Assembly (NCBI GenBank): GCA_014238155.1
Contig: JABABQ010000068.1
Span: 62,001 to 126,000, forward strand
Length of the DNA: 64,000 nucleotides
Source of the DNA: Rhizobiaceae bacterium
GTDB taxonomy: Bacteria > Pseudomonadota > Alphaproteobacteria > Rhizobiales > Rhizobiaceae
Direction of reading: 5' to 3'
How positions within the stretch are numbered: position 1 is the stretch's first letter; each line of letters begins with the position of its first letter. The notes beneath the pieces are model-generated. The model made no database searches and had not been told where the DNA came from. It saw only the letters and a program-made list of their open reading frames with translations. Shown in pieces: positions 1 through 8,682 of the stretch. The translations under genes were made by a program, and so were the position numbers.

Positions 1-1263
1 TCACCTGGTCGTTCGTGGTATGAAGACAGTTGTGGCCACCGACCTCGATATCATCAGCTTGAAGGCGACATTGATACTGACGTTGCCATTGTTGGTGGTG
101 GATTTTGCGGGCTGAGCGCGGCTCTGCATCTCAGCCAGTCGGGCACAAAAGTTGCGCTGATCGATGCTCACCGATTTGGCGATGGAGCTTCCGGTCGCAA
201 TGGTGGTCAGATGGGCTCCGGTCAACGCGGCGACCTGATCGACCTGGAAAAAGAGCTTGGCTTTGAAAGGTCAAAAGCTCTCTGGGACATGGCCGAAGAC
301 GCCAAGCGCTCATTGCTCGACACTGCCGCGCAACATGGATTTGAGGCCGACTACCAGGAAGGTCAGCTCACACCGATGCACAGGCAAAGGTATGAAAGGA
401 AAGCCCGTCACGAAGTCGATACTCTCACCACGCGCTATCAATATCCTCAAATCGAATATCTCGACCGCGGCCAGATGGCTTCTGCTCTTGGCAGCGATGC
501 CTATCATGGCGGAACGGTGGATTCAGGCACCGGCCACATTCACCCCATGAAATACGTCATTGGGCTGGCACAGGCTGCCAGCACATGCGGTGCGGAACTT
601 TTCGAAAACTCTGCCGCGACCTCCGTAAACAGTAACGGCCGATTTCAGGTAAAAACCGAAAACGGAACCATCACAGCCGACAGGGTATTGCTTGCGCTCA
701 ATGGTTATCACAATGACTTTCGCCCGGAACTGGCTTCACATGTTCTGCCAATCCAAAGTTTTATCGGAGCAACCACGCCTCTGGATAACAACTCCTCGGT
801 ATTGCCCGGACGGCAGGCAGTTGACGACAGCCGTTTTGTTGTTCGCTATTTCCGTAAATCGAAAGATGGGCGCCTGCTTTTTGGAGGGAGGGAAGCCTAT
901 GGCAAGACCGGCCCCGGCGATATTGAGCGCGCCATTCGTCGCCAGATCACCGAAATTTACCCCGACCTCGCCAATGTCGAGATCAGCCATGCTTGGGGTG
1001 GAAATGTCGCAATCACCATGCCGCGCCTGCCTTACATTCGAGAGCTGGAACCGGGCTTGTGGTCAGCTGGTGGATTTTCCGGACATGGAGTGATGATGTC
1101 AAACTATACGGGCCGGCTGATTGCAGAACATTTCATGGGTCGAAATGACCACATTAAACATCTGAAAGAATTGAATATTCCAGGGTTTCCAGGGGGAGCA
1201 CTATTCCGCAATCCGTTGAAGATCTTGGCCCTGACCTGGTTTGCAATGATGGATCGAATCTAA
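1..1263 (+). CDS. FAD-dependent amine oxidoreductase (gamma-glutamylputrescine oxidase-like), 5'-truncated by window edge
   Basis: The reading frame is open from base 1 to the TAA at 1261-1263, so the start lies just left of the window. The FAD-binding Rossmann motif VGGGFCGLSAAL falls at about residues 31-42 of the visible part, followed by a GASGRNGGQMGSGQR segment typical of the DAO (D-amino-acid oxidase) family. The C-terminus carries the second flavin-contact region (WSAGGFSGHGVMMSN). The family oxidises amines or N-substituted amino acids and releases an aldehyde and hydrogen peroxide. The closest type by pattern is PuuB, in which roughly 35 residues precede the GGG, so only a few residues should be missing. 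Substrate is not provable. An agmatinase-family gene and a polyamine-type transporter occur elsewhere in the window, which fits putrescine use. Confidence 0.85.
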   Translation, partial: SPGRSWYEDSCGHRPRYHQLEGDIDTDVAIVGGGFCGLSAALHLSQSGTKVALIDAHRFGDGASGRNGGQMGSGQRGDLIDLEKELGFERSKALWDMAEDAKRSLLDTAAQHGFEADYQEGQLTPMHRQRYERKARHEVDTLTTRYQYPQIEYLDRGQMASALGSDAYHGGTVDSGTGHIHPMKYVIGLAQAASTCGAELFENSAATSVNSNGRFQVKTENGTITADRVLLALNGYHNDFRPELASHVLPIQSFIGATTPLDNNSSVLPGRQAVDDSRFVVRYFRKSKDGRLLFGGREAYGKTGPGDIERAIRRQITEIYPDLANVEISHAWGGNVAITMPRLPYIRELEPGLWSAGGFSGHGVMMSNYTGRLIAEHFMGRNDHIKHLKELNIPGFPGGALFRNPLKILALTWFAMMDRI

Positions 1264-1303
1264 GATCTGGAGATAATTTTGTTATGCAATTTGCTGGTCA
1301 CCG

Positions 1304-1680
1304 TCACAATTTCCTGACGATGATATTGCCGTCCGAATAGCCCGCTCCGAAAGAACATATTATACCCAGATCGTCAGCGCCCAGACCGTCATGGTATTGT
1401 GAAAATGCAATTATCGAGCGGGCTGAACTGGTATTTGCATAGACTTGCAAAAAATTCGGCTGCTCCTGCGGTGTTGGTAACCTGCCTAATACCTTGCGCC
1501 CAATTAGAGCCGTTCTTCGTTTGAGTAGTCCAGGGCGTCACGCCCACCAGCTGAAATGGCATTCGCATGAAGTGCATTTTGATTATCAACGTAGCTGTTA
1601 AATACGATCACCAATTCTTCATTGGTGATGATTTCTTCTGGTGTGAACACACCTGTCCGGCTAATGACGACTTGTCGCAA
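1304..1680 (-). pseudogene. Remnant of a beta-ketoacyl-ACP synthase III (FabH-like), internally deleted
   Basis: Read on the minus strand, the frame beginning with a TTG at 1680 gives an N-terminal KAS III-like segment, ISRTGVFTPEEIITNEEL, continuing through FNSYVDNQNALHANAISAGG to a stop at 1506-1504. In a second minus frame, reading into 1304, is a KAS III-like C-terminus: RKVLGRLPTP, ANTSSARSIIAF, then ICSFGAGYSDGNIIVRKL and TGA. The two parts are adjacent in the same order as in the family, but the roughly 250 residues between them, which would hold the catalytic Cys and His, are missing and the frame is broken. This is a dead remnant rather than a gene. It also overlaps the spurious 5' extension of the downstream deacylase frame. 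Identification rests on recognised family sequence, not on a search. Confidence 0.75.
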
Positions 1681-1729
1681 ATTTTTGACAATCTCCCATT
1701 GTGCTCAAGCCATAACTAGATGCACAAAT

Positions 1730-2962
1730 ATGGCATACCAAGCACCTTCAACGCCAAAGCGAGTTTCGACCCCAATGCTGCACCCCGAACCCACCGCCCA
1801 AGACTGTATCGCCGCGCTGGCGGAACTAGTAAAATTTGACACCACTTCGCGCAATTCCAACTTGCAACTGATCGAGTTTGTACAGTCCGAACTCAACGCG
1901 ATCGGCATCAAGTCACGTCTGACTTTTGACGATGAAAAGACCAAGGCAAATCTGTGGGCTACAATCGGACCGGATATTGAAGGTGGCGTGGTTCTGTCAG
2001 GTCATACCGATGTGGTTCCGGTGGATGGTCAGGACTGGTCGAGCGATCCGTTTGAACTGACCGAACGCGACGGGCGTTTGTTTGCCCGCGGCACCTGCGA
2101 CATGAAAGGTTTTGTGGCCTGCGCCTTTGCTCACGCACAGGCTATGGCCAATGCGGATTTGAAAGTACCTGTCCATTTTGCATTTTCCTACGACGAGGAA
2201 GTTGGTTGCGTTGGCGTTCAGGGCCTGATCAAAGATATGGAGGAAAACCTGCCACAACCCCTGGCCGTCATTGTTGGCGAGCCCACCAGTATGCAGATTG
2301 TTGGAGCTCACAAGGGTGGGCATTCCTACGTCACCACCGTGCGTGGACTGGACGGACACTCCAGCGCACCGGATCTTGGTGCCAACGCAATTTTTTATGC
2401 CGCACGAATATTGACTTTCATTGAAAAACTGCGTGAGCGGATCAAAGCAGATGGGGACCCTACAAACGGCTTCAGCCCGCATTATACAACGGTGGATTGC
2501 GGCGTAATTCACGGTGGAACGGCGCGCAACATCATTCCTGCAGCTTGCGAATTTTCATGGGGTTTTCGCAACGTGCCCGGAGATGACACCCACGCTTTTG
2601 CCCAGGAAGTCTTCGATTACATCGAAAAGGAAATTGAACCTGAACTCAAAGCCATATCACCGCATTGCGGCGTGAGCCATGTGGAGCAGCACTATCTGCC
2701 AGCCATGATTCCCGACGAACAGTCACCGGCCGAAACCCTGTTGCGGCATTTAACAGGTCTCAATCAATCCGGGCGGGTGGCCTATGGAACCGAAGCCGCA
2801 CATTTTCAAAATGCAGGCGTTCCAGGCGTGATATTTGGACCTGGCAGCATCAAACAAGCACACCTTCCGGATGAGTATATCGACATTTCTCAAATGACGG
2901 CCTGCCACAATTTCATGCTGAAACTGACCGAATGGGCAGCTTCAAACGGACAGGTTGGCTGA
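1730..2962 (+). CDS. argE: M20-family deacylase, acetylornithine deacetylase (ArgE)-like
   Basis: A 410-residue zinc peptidase-fold deacylase. The metal-site motifs are SGHTDVVPVDGQDW (first His and Asp), GTCDMKGFVA (bridging Asp) and SYDEEVGCVG (catalytic Glu pair), with a later GGHSYVTTVRGLDGHSSAP dimerisation region. The N-terminus LVKFDTTSRNSNL is characteristic of alphaproteobacterial ArgE, which hydrolyses N-acetylornithine to ornithine and acetate. The frame is open further upstream, to 1622, but that stretch overlaps the KAS III remnant on the other strand, so I start at the ATG at 1730. The ATG at 1775 is an equally possible start, and neither has a strong ribosome-binding site. The stop overlaps the next start by one base, implying translational coupling. 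In organisms with ArgJ the enzyme may instead act on other N-acyl amino acids. Confidence 0.85.
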   Translation: MAYQAPSTPKRVSTPMLHPEPTAQDCIAALAELVKFDTTSRNSNLQLIEFVQSELNAIGIKSRLTFDDEKTKANLWATIGPDIEGGVVLSGHTDVVPVDGQDWSSDPFELTERDGRLFARGTCDMKGFVACAFAHAQAMANADLKVPVHFAFSYDEEVGCVGVQGLIKDMEENLPQPLAVIVGEPTSMQIVGAHKGGHSYVTTVRGLDGHSSAPDLGANAIFYAARILTFIEKLRERIKADGDPTNGFSPHYTTVDCGVIHGGTARNIIPAACEFSWGFRNVPGDDTHAFAQEVFDYIEKEIEPELKAISPHCGVSHVEQHYLPAMIPDEQSPAETLLRHLTGLNQSGRVAYGTEAAHFQNAGVPGVIFGPGSIKQAHLPDEYIDISQMTACHNFMLKLTEWAASNGQVG

Positions 2963-3972
2963 TGAATTACAGGCCGCTGCTCATCCTCTGCGCGTTGGTT
3001 TTTTTCTGCACCGGCTCGGCTACCTGGGCGCAACCAAATTTGATCTTTCCCGAAACCTGGCAGTCCGATCACAATAGGGATCATCCTCTCGTCGGCCAGA
3101 TTTTCACGGCCCAAGGCCAAGCCGTGCCCGAAAGCTTCATGATGCGGCAGGCGCGGCTAACGCGCTTTGTGTTGTTGGGCGAAAATCACGACAATCCTGA
3201 CCACCACATTATACAGGCCAATATTATCACTGCGCTCGCTGATGAGCATCACCGGCCTGCCGTGGTATTTGAAATGGTGCCAATGCGCTTGGCCGATCAA
3301 CTCAGCAAATTTGATCTTGTATCGGATCCCCAGCTCGATGACTTTGCCAAGCGCCTGGAATGGGAAAAGCGAGGTTGGTATTCTTGGAGTATTTATCGAC
3401 CGATTGCCCTGGCCGCAGCTAATAACAATTTGCCGATGATCGCGGGTAATCTGGACCGCATGACGACACGAGAGATATCCAGCAAGGGATTATCGGTCTT
3501 GGAAAGCTCAAAACAGCTGGCATTCGGTTTAAAAACACCATTTTCAAAAGATACAGAAGAAGAATTCATGGAGGAGCTGCGCCGCTCTCATTGCGATCTG
3601 TTGCCGCAAAAGGCCCTGCCAGCCATGGTCAATGTGCAAAGAGCCAGGGACGGTTCCATGGCAGATGCAATGATCCGGGCGAGCCAAAAATTCGGCGCCG
3701 TGCTGATTGCCGGCAACGGGCACATTCGCAAGGATCGCGGTGTCCCCTTTGTATTGCGACAAAACAAGGCTCGCATTCAAGAATCCCATAATCTTGCCAT
3801 TGCCCTGGTAGAAGTCAGCCCGGAGCAACCGTCGTTTGCAGACTACGAATTTATTAGCAAAAGCGGTGCAGCCCACTATGATTTCGTTGTCTTCACACCA
3901 AAATTCGACACCACAGATCATTGTGCCGCAATGCGAGAACAGTTCAAGAATATGAAAAAGATCAAACCATGA
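2962..3972 (+). CDS. ChaN-family protein (haem-/iron-associated lipoprotein family), exported
   Basis: 336 residues. A hydrophobic N-terminus (LLILCALVFFCTGSATWAQ) looks like a Sec signal peptide with cleavage near AWA/TWA-Q; I see no clear lipobox Cys. The family signature GENHDNPDHH sits about 60 residues in, and a second conserved piece, IAGNGHIRKDRGVP, is near the C-terminus. ChaN-domain proteins (DUF399, EreA/ChaN-like fold) are periplasmic. The Campylobacter ChaN binds haem, but the enzymatic role is unsettled. The start is the ATG overlapping the argE stop; a longer in-frame start at 2932 would disrupt the signal peptide. The 3' end overlaps the next gene by four bases (ATGA), so three genes form one translationally coupled operon with no obvious functional link. 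Confidence 0.8.
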   Translation: MNYRPLLILCALVFFCTGSATWAQPNLIFPETWQSDHNRDHPLVGQIFTAQGQAVPESFMMRQARLTRFVLLGENHDNPDHHIIQANIITALADEHHRPAVVFEMVPMRLADQLSKFDLVSDPQLDDFAKRLEWEKRGWYSWSIYRPIALAAANNNLPMIAGNLDRMTTREISSKGLSVLESSKQLAFGLKTPFSKDTEEEFMEELRRSHCDLLPQKALPAMVNVQRARDGSMADAMIRASQKFGAVLIAGNGHIRKDRGVPFVLRQNKARIQESHNLAIALVEVSPEQPSFADYEFISKSGAAHYDFVVFTPKFDTTDHCAAMREQFKNMKKIKP

Positions 3973-5111
3973 GCGACCACAAAAACACTCCATCTCTGGA
4001 CACCCTGTTTGCTCAGGCAAATGGTGCCATTGATCCACAGACCGGTGGGGTAGTTCCGCCAATTCAATCGGCCACGACATTTGTTCGCGATGAGGCAAAT
4101 GTCCCTCTGTCGGCAGATCACATCTATGCCCGTGACGACAATGATCTGGTGCGATTGGGGGAAAATCTGCTCAATCGGGCGGAGCATGCGGAGGCCGGTC
4201 TTCTGTTCCCGTCTGGTATGGCGGCAGTCGTTGCGGTGATGCGTACCGTCCCAAATGGTGGGCGGATCATTCAGCAAACGGGTATCTACTGGGGGGTCAC
4301 AAAATGGACGCGAGACTTCTGCGCCCGGCGCCAGATCGAACTGATCGAGGTGGACTGTGCTGATCTGGAAGAACTGCGAAAGGTAGCTACAACTGCTGAT
4401 GTGTTGTGGATTGAGACACCATCGAACCCCTATCTAAAAACGGTCGACGTAGCGGCGTGTGCAGATATGGCAAAGTCTGCTGGCGCCTTGCTCGTCGTTG
4501 ATTCAACCGCGGCAACGCCAATCCTTTCTCAACCGCTGGATCTTGGTGCAGACATCGTGATGCATTCTGCAACCAAGGCGATTAACGGCCATAGTGATGT
4601 ACTGGCGGGCTATCTCGGTTGCAGGGATGCGTCATCTCACATCTGGGAAATGATCGTGACAGACCGCCATGACGCCGGTGCCATTATGGGTCCATTTGAG
4701 GCCTGGCTGTTGATCCGCGGCATGAGAACCTTGCCATTGCGGGTCGAGAGAATGAGTTCAAGTGCTCTCAAAGTCGCAGAATTTTTGGTAGCCCACCCCA
4801 AGGTTAACACTGTGCTCTATCCAGGATTATCCACAGATCCGGGACACCAAATCGCCTTGCGGCAAATGAGCGGTGGCTTTGGCAGTCTGCTTTCCTTTCA
4901 GGTGGAGGGCAACAAGCAATCCGCGCTCACGGCTATTGGCCACCTCAAACTGTTTAAGCGGGCCACATCGCTGGGCGGTGTGGAAAGTCTGGTGGAACAT
5001 CGCCACACGATCGAAGAGGCCGTGCCTGGTAATCTGTTGAGATTGTCTGTCGGCATCGAAAACGCCACTGACCTGATCGCCGATCTCAATGACGCTCTGG
5101 CGCAAGTTTAG
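3969..5111 (+). CDS. Cys/Met metabolism PLP-dependent enzyme (cystathionine gamma-synthase / lyase family)
   Basis: 380 residues, the usual size for this fold-type I family. Visible signatures are VVPPIQSATTFVRD near the N-terminus, LLFPSGMAAVVAVM (cofactor phosphate region), IETPSNPYLKTVD, VVDSTAATPILSQPL (Asp that contacts the PLP nitrogen) and MHSATKAINGHSD, in which the Lys forms the Schiff base. The C-terminus has SLGGVESLVEHRHT, typical of the family. The aromatic Tyr usually found in the tetramer-contact YxR motif is present as YARDDND. Members include cystathionine gamma-synthase, gamma- and beta-lyases and methionine gamma-lyase; I cannot assign the reaction. Starts with ATG inside the 3' end of the ChaN-like gene and converges on the SDR gene with a four-base overlap of the coding ends. 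Confidence 0.85.
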   Translation: MSDHKNTPSLDTLFAQANGAIDPQTGGVVPPIQSATTFVRDEANVPLSADHIYARDDNDLVRLGENLLNRAEHAEAGLLFPSGMAAVVAVMRTVPNGGRIIQQTGIYWGVTKWTRDFCARRQIELIEVDCADLEELRKVATTADVLWIETPSNPYLKTVDVAACADMAKSAGALLVVDSTAATPILSQPLDLGADIVMHSATKAINGHSDVLAGYLGCRDASSHIWEMIVTDRHDAGAIMGPFEAWLLIRGMRTLPLRVERMSSSALKVAEFLVAHPKVNTVLYPGLSTDPGHQIALRQMSGGFGSLLSFQVEGNKQSALTAIGHLKLFKRATSLGGVESLVEHRHTIEEAVPGNLLRLSVGIENATDLIADLNDALAQV

Positions 5112-5854
5112 ACGCAGCGCCCTCCATCGACTTCAAGAGCCACACCAGTGATGAAATCTGCTTCATCCGAAACCAGATAAAGCGCTGCATTGGCCATGTC
5201 GCGAGGCTGGCTGAACCGCCCCAGCGGAATGACACTTTTGAATTTTTCACGGATTTCCGGCGTGTCCTCCCCCATGAAGTCGGCCAACATGCCGGTCTCG
5301 CCAGCCACGGGACAAAGGCTGTTTACCCGAATATTCTTCGGCGCCAGTTCCACCGCCATGCACTTGCAAGCATTTACCACCCAGGCTTTGGATGCATTGT
5401 ACCAGACAAGGCCCGGACGCGGACGCAGGCCAGCGGTCGATGCTGTTGCGAGAATTGAGCCGCCGCCCTGTTCTTCCATGATCGGAACAACGGCACGTGA
5501 TGCATGATAGAGCGCTTTCATATTCACATCGCCGATTCGGTCAAAGCTTTGCTCATCGACCTCGAGCATTGAAGTGTTTTTGTGGGTTACACCTGCATTG
5601 AGCACAAAAATATCCAGGCGTTTAAAGTGGCTCATCGCTGCAGCGGCCATCGCCTGATTGTCCTGGGCCCGGGCAACATCGACTTCCAACGCAACGGCCT
5701 GGGCACCAATTTCCCGGGCAACCCGCTCCGCCTTGTCGCCAATAAGGTCGGCAACCACGACATTGGCACCCTCTTCGGCAAATCGTTTGGCCATGCCCTC
5801 TCCAAAACCCGAACCAGCACCGGTGACAATCGCCGTTTTTCCTTCAAGTCGCAT
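5108..5854 (-). CDS. Short-chain dehydrogenase/reductase (SDR, classical)
   Basis: 248 residues, a classical SDR length. It has the TGAGSGFGEGMA nucleotide-binding glycine motif at about residues 12-23, an acidic-pocket VVVADL, the NAGVTH motif near residue 90, and the active-site YNASK. The C-terminal DGGRCV matches the usual DGG ending. The catalytic Ser is probably in ILATASTAG. The glycine motif followed by Asp in VVADL favours NAD over NADP, by inference. Substrates in this family cannot be read from sequence; 3-hydroxyacyl or sugar/polyol dehydrogenase are both possible. Transcribed opposite to the preceding operon, with its own promoter in the 91-bp gap before the GNAT gene. Confidence 0.85.
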   Translation of the reverse strand: MRLEGKTAIVTGAGSGFGEGMAKRFAEEGANVVVADLIGDKAERVAREIGAQAVALEVDVARAQDNQAMAAAAMSHFKRLDIFVLNAGVTHKNTSMLEVDEQSFDRIGDVNMKALYHASRAVVPIMEEQGGGSILATASTAGLRPRPGLVWYNASKAWVVNACKCMAVELAPKNIRVNSLCPVAGETGMLADFMGEDTPEIREKFKSVIPLGRFSQPRDMANAALYLVSDEADFITGVALEVDGGRCV

Positions 5855-5945
5855 ATTTTTCTCCCGATATTATGTCCGCACGCTATGATGATGCAGGAGC
5901 GTCTGCAAGTGTCGCCTTAAGATCAATTGCGCAAAAGAGTTTGCC

Positions 5946-6398
5946 ATGAAAAACATCTTGCTAAGACCTGCCCAAGCAGAAGATCTCGAGTTTGTTCGTC
6001 AATGCGCCAGCCTGGCTTATGAGATGTATGTAGAGCGCATCGGTAAACCACCAGCCCCAATGATCGCTGATTTTGACGCGTGTTTGGAATGCCAGGAACT
6101 GGACATCGTGTGCGTCAATGGGGAGCCCGCTGGCTTCCTGGTGAGTTCCAGTCGCACCGATCACCTGTTTGTGGAAAACGTCGCGATTCACCCCGGCCAT
6201 CAGGGTCAGGGGATTGGCAAAAAGCTTTTCGGTCTTCTGGAACAGAATTGCCGACAAAATGGATTATCGTCCATCGAACTCTACACCAACGAACAGATGA
6301 CCGAAAATCTGGTTTTTTACCCAAAACTGGGTTTCTTGGAAACCGCCCGTCGCAGCGAAGCTGGTTTTAACCGGGTCTACTTCAAAAAGGACCTATGA
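5946..6398 (+). CDS. GNAT-family N-acetyltransferase
   Basis: 150 residues with the order of GNAT secondary-structure motifs. The N-terminus LRPAQAEDLEFVRQC is motif C-like. VENVAIHPGHQGQGIGKKLF is the acetyl-CoA pyrophosphate-binding motif A (Q/R-x-x-G-x-G/A), at about residues 77-96. IELYTNEQMTENLVFYPKLGF is motif B, with the usual conserved Asn/Tyr pair. No fused domain. Acceptor substrate unknown; the family acetylates small amines, antibiotics or protein N-termini. Sits alone in a divergent gap, with about 90 bases to the SDR start on one side and 63 bases before zwf on the other; it could be read through into zwf. Confidence 0.85.
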   Translation: MKNILLRPAQAEDLEFVRQCASLAYEMYVERIGKPPAPMIADFDACLECQELDIVCVNGEPAGFLVSSSRTDHLFVENVAIHPGHQGQGIGKKLFGLLEQNCRQNGLSSIELYTNEQMTENLVFYPKLGFLETARRSEAGFNRVYFKKDL

Positions 6399-6461
6399 AC
6401 GCGCAACTAAAATTAAACTAAATCGATTGAAATTCATATCAGAGAGTGCCATATAGCCCCC

Positions 6462-7928
6462 ATGACCAGCAAGATTATTCCCGTTGAGCCTTTTGACTAT
6501 GTCATATTTGGTGGCACTGGCGACCTCGCCCAGCGCAAGCTTTTGCCTGCGCTGTATCACCGTGATCACGATGGTCAATTGCCTGATGGCGCACGTTTCA
6601 TTGGCGCATCACGTGGTGAGTACACCCAACAAGCCTATCAGAAATTTGCCCATGATGCCTTGCGCAAACACGTAGCTGAAGACCAGCGCAGTGACGACAG
6701 TCTGAAGCGATTTCTCGCGAGATTGGATTATGTCCAGATTGATGTTCAGTCAGATAAGGGCTGGGACGTTCTGAAGGCAAAACTTGATGACGGTACAGAA
6801 CAGAAAATTCGCGCCCACTACCTGGCCGTCGGCCCGGCTCTGTTTGGTCCCATCACCAGCCAGTTGGAAAAATTCGATCTGATCGACGACCGTACGCGGC
6901 TGGTCATTGAAAAACCCTTTGGACGGGATTTGCCAACCGCTGAAAAGCTCAATGGTGAAGTCGGGTTGCATTTTCGCGAGGATCAAGTTTTCCGCATAGA
7001 TCACTATCTGGGCAAGGAGACCGTCCAGAACCTATTAGCCTTACGCTTTGCCAATGCGCTGTTTGAGCCTTTGTGGAACTGTTCCCACATCGACCATGTC
7101 CAGATCACTGTGGCTGAAACTGTGGGAGTGGGCAGTCGCGCCGGATATTATGATCAATCGGGCGCCATGCGGGACATGGTTCAAAACCACCTGATGCAGC
7201 TGCTCTGCCTGGTCGCGATGGAAGCTCCGGCAACCGGTGATGCCGATTCAATTCGCGACGAAAAGCTCAAAGTACTTAAATCTCTTAAATCCATTCCAGC
7301 CGAAAACACTGTCCGGGCTCAATATATGGCCGGTGCCGGACCTGAGGGAAAAGTCGACGGCTATTTGGAAGAACTGGGGGAGGAAAGTGACACAGCAACA
7401 TTTGTGGCGTTGAAAGCCGAGGTGGAAAACTGGCGGTGGTCTGGTGTGCCGTTTTACCTGCGCACCGGCAAGCGCATGGCCATGCGCATGTCGGAAATCG
7501 TCATTCAGTTCAAGCCGGTTCCCCATTCGATTTTTGGTGAAGGTGCCGGATCACCGATCTCAAACCGGCTGGTGCTTCGCCTGCAACCTGATGAATCGGT
7601 AAAACAGTGGATCATGATCAAGGATCCGGGTCCAGGCGGCATGCGTTTGAAGCATGTGCCTTTGGACATGAGTTTTGCGGATAATTTCGATGGTCACAAT
7701 CCCGATGCCTACGAACGCCTATTGCTCGATGTTGTGCGCGGCAACCAGACCCTGTTCATGCGCCGTGATGAAGTCGAGGCTGCGTGGAAATGGATTGACC
7801 CGATATTTGAATCATGGAACGAAACCAATCAGCCGGTTCGCAGCTACACTGCTGGCACCTGGGGCCCGAGTCAGGCCATTGCGCTGATCGAACGTGACGG
7901 ACGCACATGGAATGACGGAGATGAATAA
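6462..7928 (+). CDS. zwf: Glucose-6-phosphate 1-dehydrogenase
   Basis: 488 residues, the standard bacterial length. The N-terminal Rossmann motif is IFGGTGDLAQRKLLPAL, followed by the substrate-binding, near-invariant RIDHYLGKETVQN (Asp-His catalytic pair) at about residues 175-190. VIEKPFGRD precedes it and FYLRTGKRM follows. It oxidises glucose 6-phosphate to 6-phosphogluconolactone with NAD(P) and is the entry to the Entner-Doudoroff and pentose-phosphate routes. The stop TAA overlaps the ATG of pgl, and edd follows 47 bases later, giving the classical zwf-pgl-edd operon. No HexR-type site is obvious to me in the 63-base upstream gap, which is AT-rich. Confidence 0.97.
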   Translation: MTSKIIPVEPFDYVIFGGTGDLAQRKLLPALYHRDHDGQLPDGARFIGASRGEYTQQAYQKFAHDALRKHVAEDQRSDDSLKRFLARLDYVQIDVQSDKGWDVLKAKLDDGTEQKIRAHYLAVGPALFGPITSQLEKFDLIDDRTRLVIEKPFGRDLPTAEKLNGEVGLHFREDQVFRIDHYLGKETVQNLLALRFANALFEPLWNCSHIDHVQITVAETVGVGSRAGYYDQSGAMRDMVQNHLMQLLCLVAMEAPATGDADSIRDEKLKVLKSLKSIPAENTVRAQYMAGAGPEGKVDGYLEELGEESDTATFVALKAEVENWRWSGVPFYLRTGKRMAMRMSEIVIQFKPVPHSIFGEGAGSPISNRLVLRLQPDESVKQWIMIKDPGPGGMRLKHVPLDMSFADNFDGHNPDAYERLLLDVVRGNQTLFMRRDEVEAAWKWIDPIFESWNETNQPVRSYTAGTWGPSQAIALIERDGRTWNDGDE

Positions 7929-8635
7929 TGCCGGTTGAGGCATTCAACAAATTTGAGTCCCGCGACCTACTCGCAGAGGCGTTGTCGGACCGCATCGCCG
8001 AACTTCTGGATCTGGATTTCGCATCTGGAGCTTTCGCCTCGATTGCCTTGTCCGGTGGATCGACTCCCAAAGGCGTGCTTGATCGCCTCGGCTCCAAACT
8101 CGGAGCCAATAGGGAAATGATCTATTTCGCAATGGTCGACGAGCGAAATGTGCCGCCTGATGATGATCGCAGCAATGAGAAGATGATCCGCAATCATCTG
8201 GGACTGCAGCAACATCCATCATCTGAATTTCTATCACTTTATGTGGACAAACAGGATGCGGCTGGTGCTGCAGAAATAGCCCATGAAAAATTGCTGGCCG
8301 ATGAGGAACTGCCGTTTGATGTGGTGACACTGGGCATGGGAACCGACGGTCACACGGCATCATTCTTTCCCGGCGGTGACAACCTGAAAGCCGCAACAGA
8401 TCCCGGTACTCAAAAACTGTTTATGCCGATGCTGGCACCGGGCGCAGAAGAGCCCCGCATTACATTGACATTGCCGCCGATTGCCACTGCCAAAAACCTG
8501 TTTCTACACATCGAAGGTGATCAGAAACTTGCCGTGTTCGAAGAAGCTCTTAAGGACGGGCCAGCCGACGACATGCCAATTCGCCACATATTACGTCATC
8601 CAGATGTCAAATTGCAGGTCTACTGGGCTGGCTGA
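7928..8635 (+). CDS. pgl: 6-phosphogluconolactonase
   Basis: 235 residues. The NagB/RpiA-like fold motifs are ALSGGSTPKGVLDRL near residue 40, FAMVDERNVPPDDDRSNEKM, and LGMGTDGHTASFFPG, which carries the conserved catalytic Asp/His of Pgl. ITLTLPPIATAKNLFLHI is the family's C-terminal strand region. It hydrolyses 6-phosphogluconolactone to 6-phosphogluconate, between Zwf and Edd. Starts at the ATG that shares its A with the zwf stop codon (TAATG), so translation is probably coupled. Cytoplasmic, no targeting signal. Confidence 0.96.
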   Translation: MPVEAFNKFESRDLLAEALSDRIAELLDLDFASGAFASIALSGGSTPKGVLDRLGSKLGANREMIYFAMVDERNVPPDDDRSNEKMIRNHLGLQQHPSSEFLSLYVDKQDAAGAAEIAHEKLLADEELPFDVVTLGMGTDGHTASFFPGGDNLKAATDPGTQKLFMPMLAPGAEEPRITLTLPPIATAKNLFLHIEGDQKLAVFEEALKDGPADDMPIRHILRHPDVKLQVYWAG

Positions 8636-8682
8636 CCGGTCGCCAGCCATCATAAATATTTCAACAACGCTGAAAGCCCATC

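Noticed and set aside
1389-1589. 66-residue minus-strand frame in the 1.3-1.6 kb gap
   Set aside because: It mixes out-of-frame parts of the KAS III remnant; the family-like sequence is in the other two minus frames.
1622-1729. 5' extension of the argE-like gene to 1622
   Set aside because: The sequence overlaps the KAS III remnant on the opposite strand and has no deacylase similarity or ribosome-binding site.
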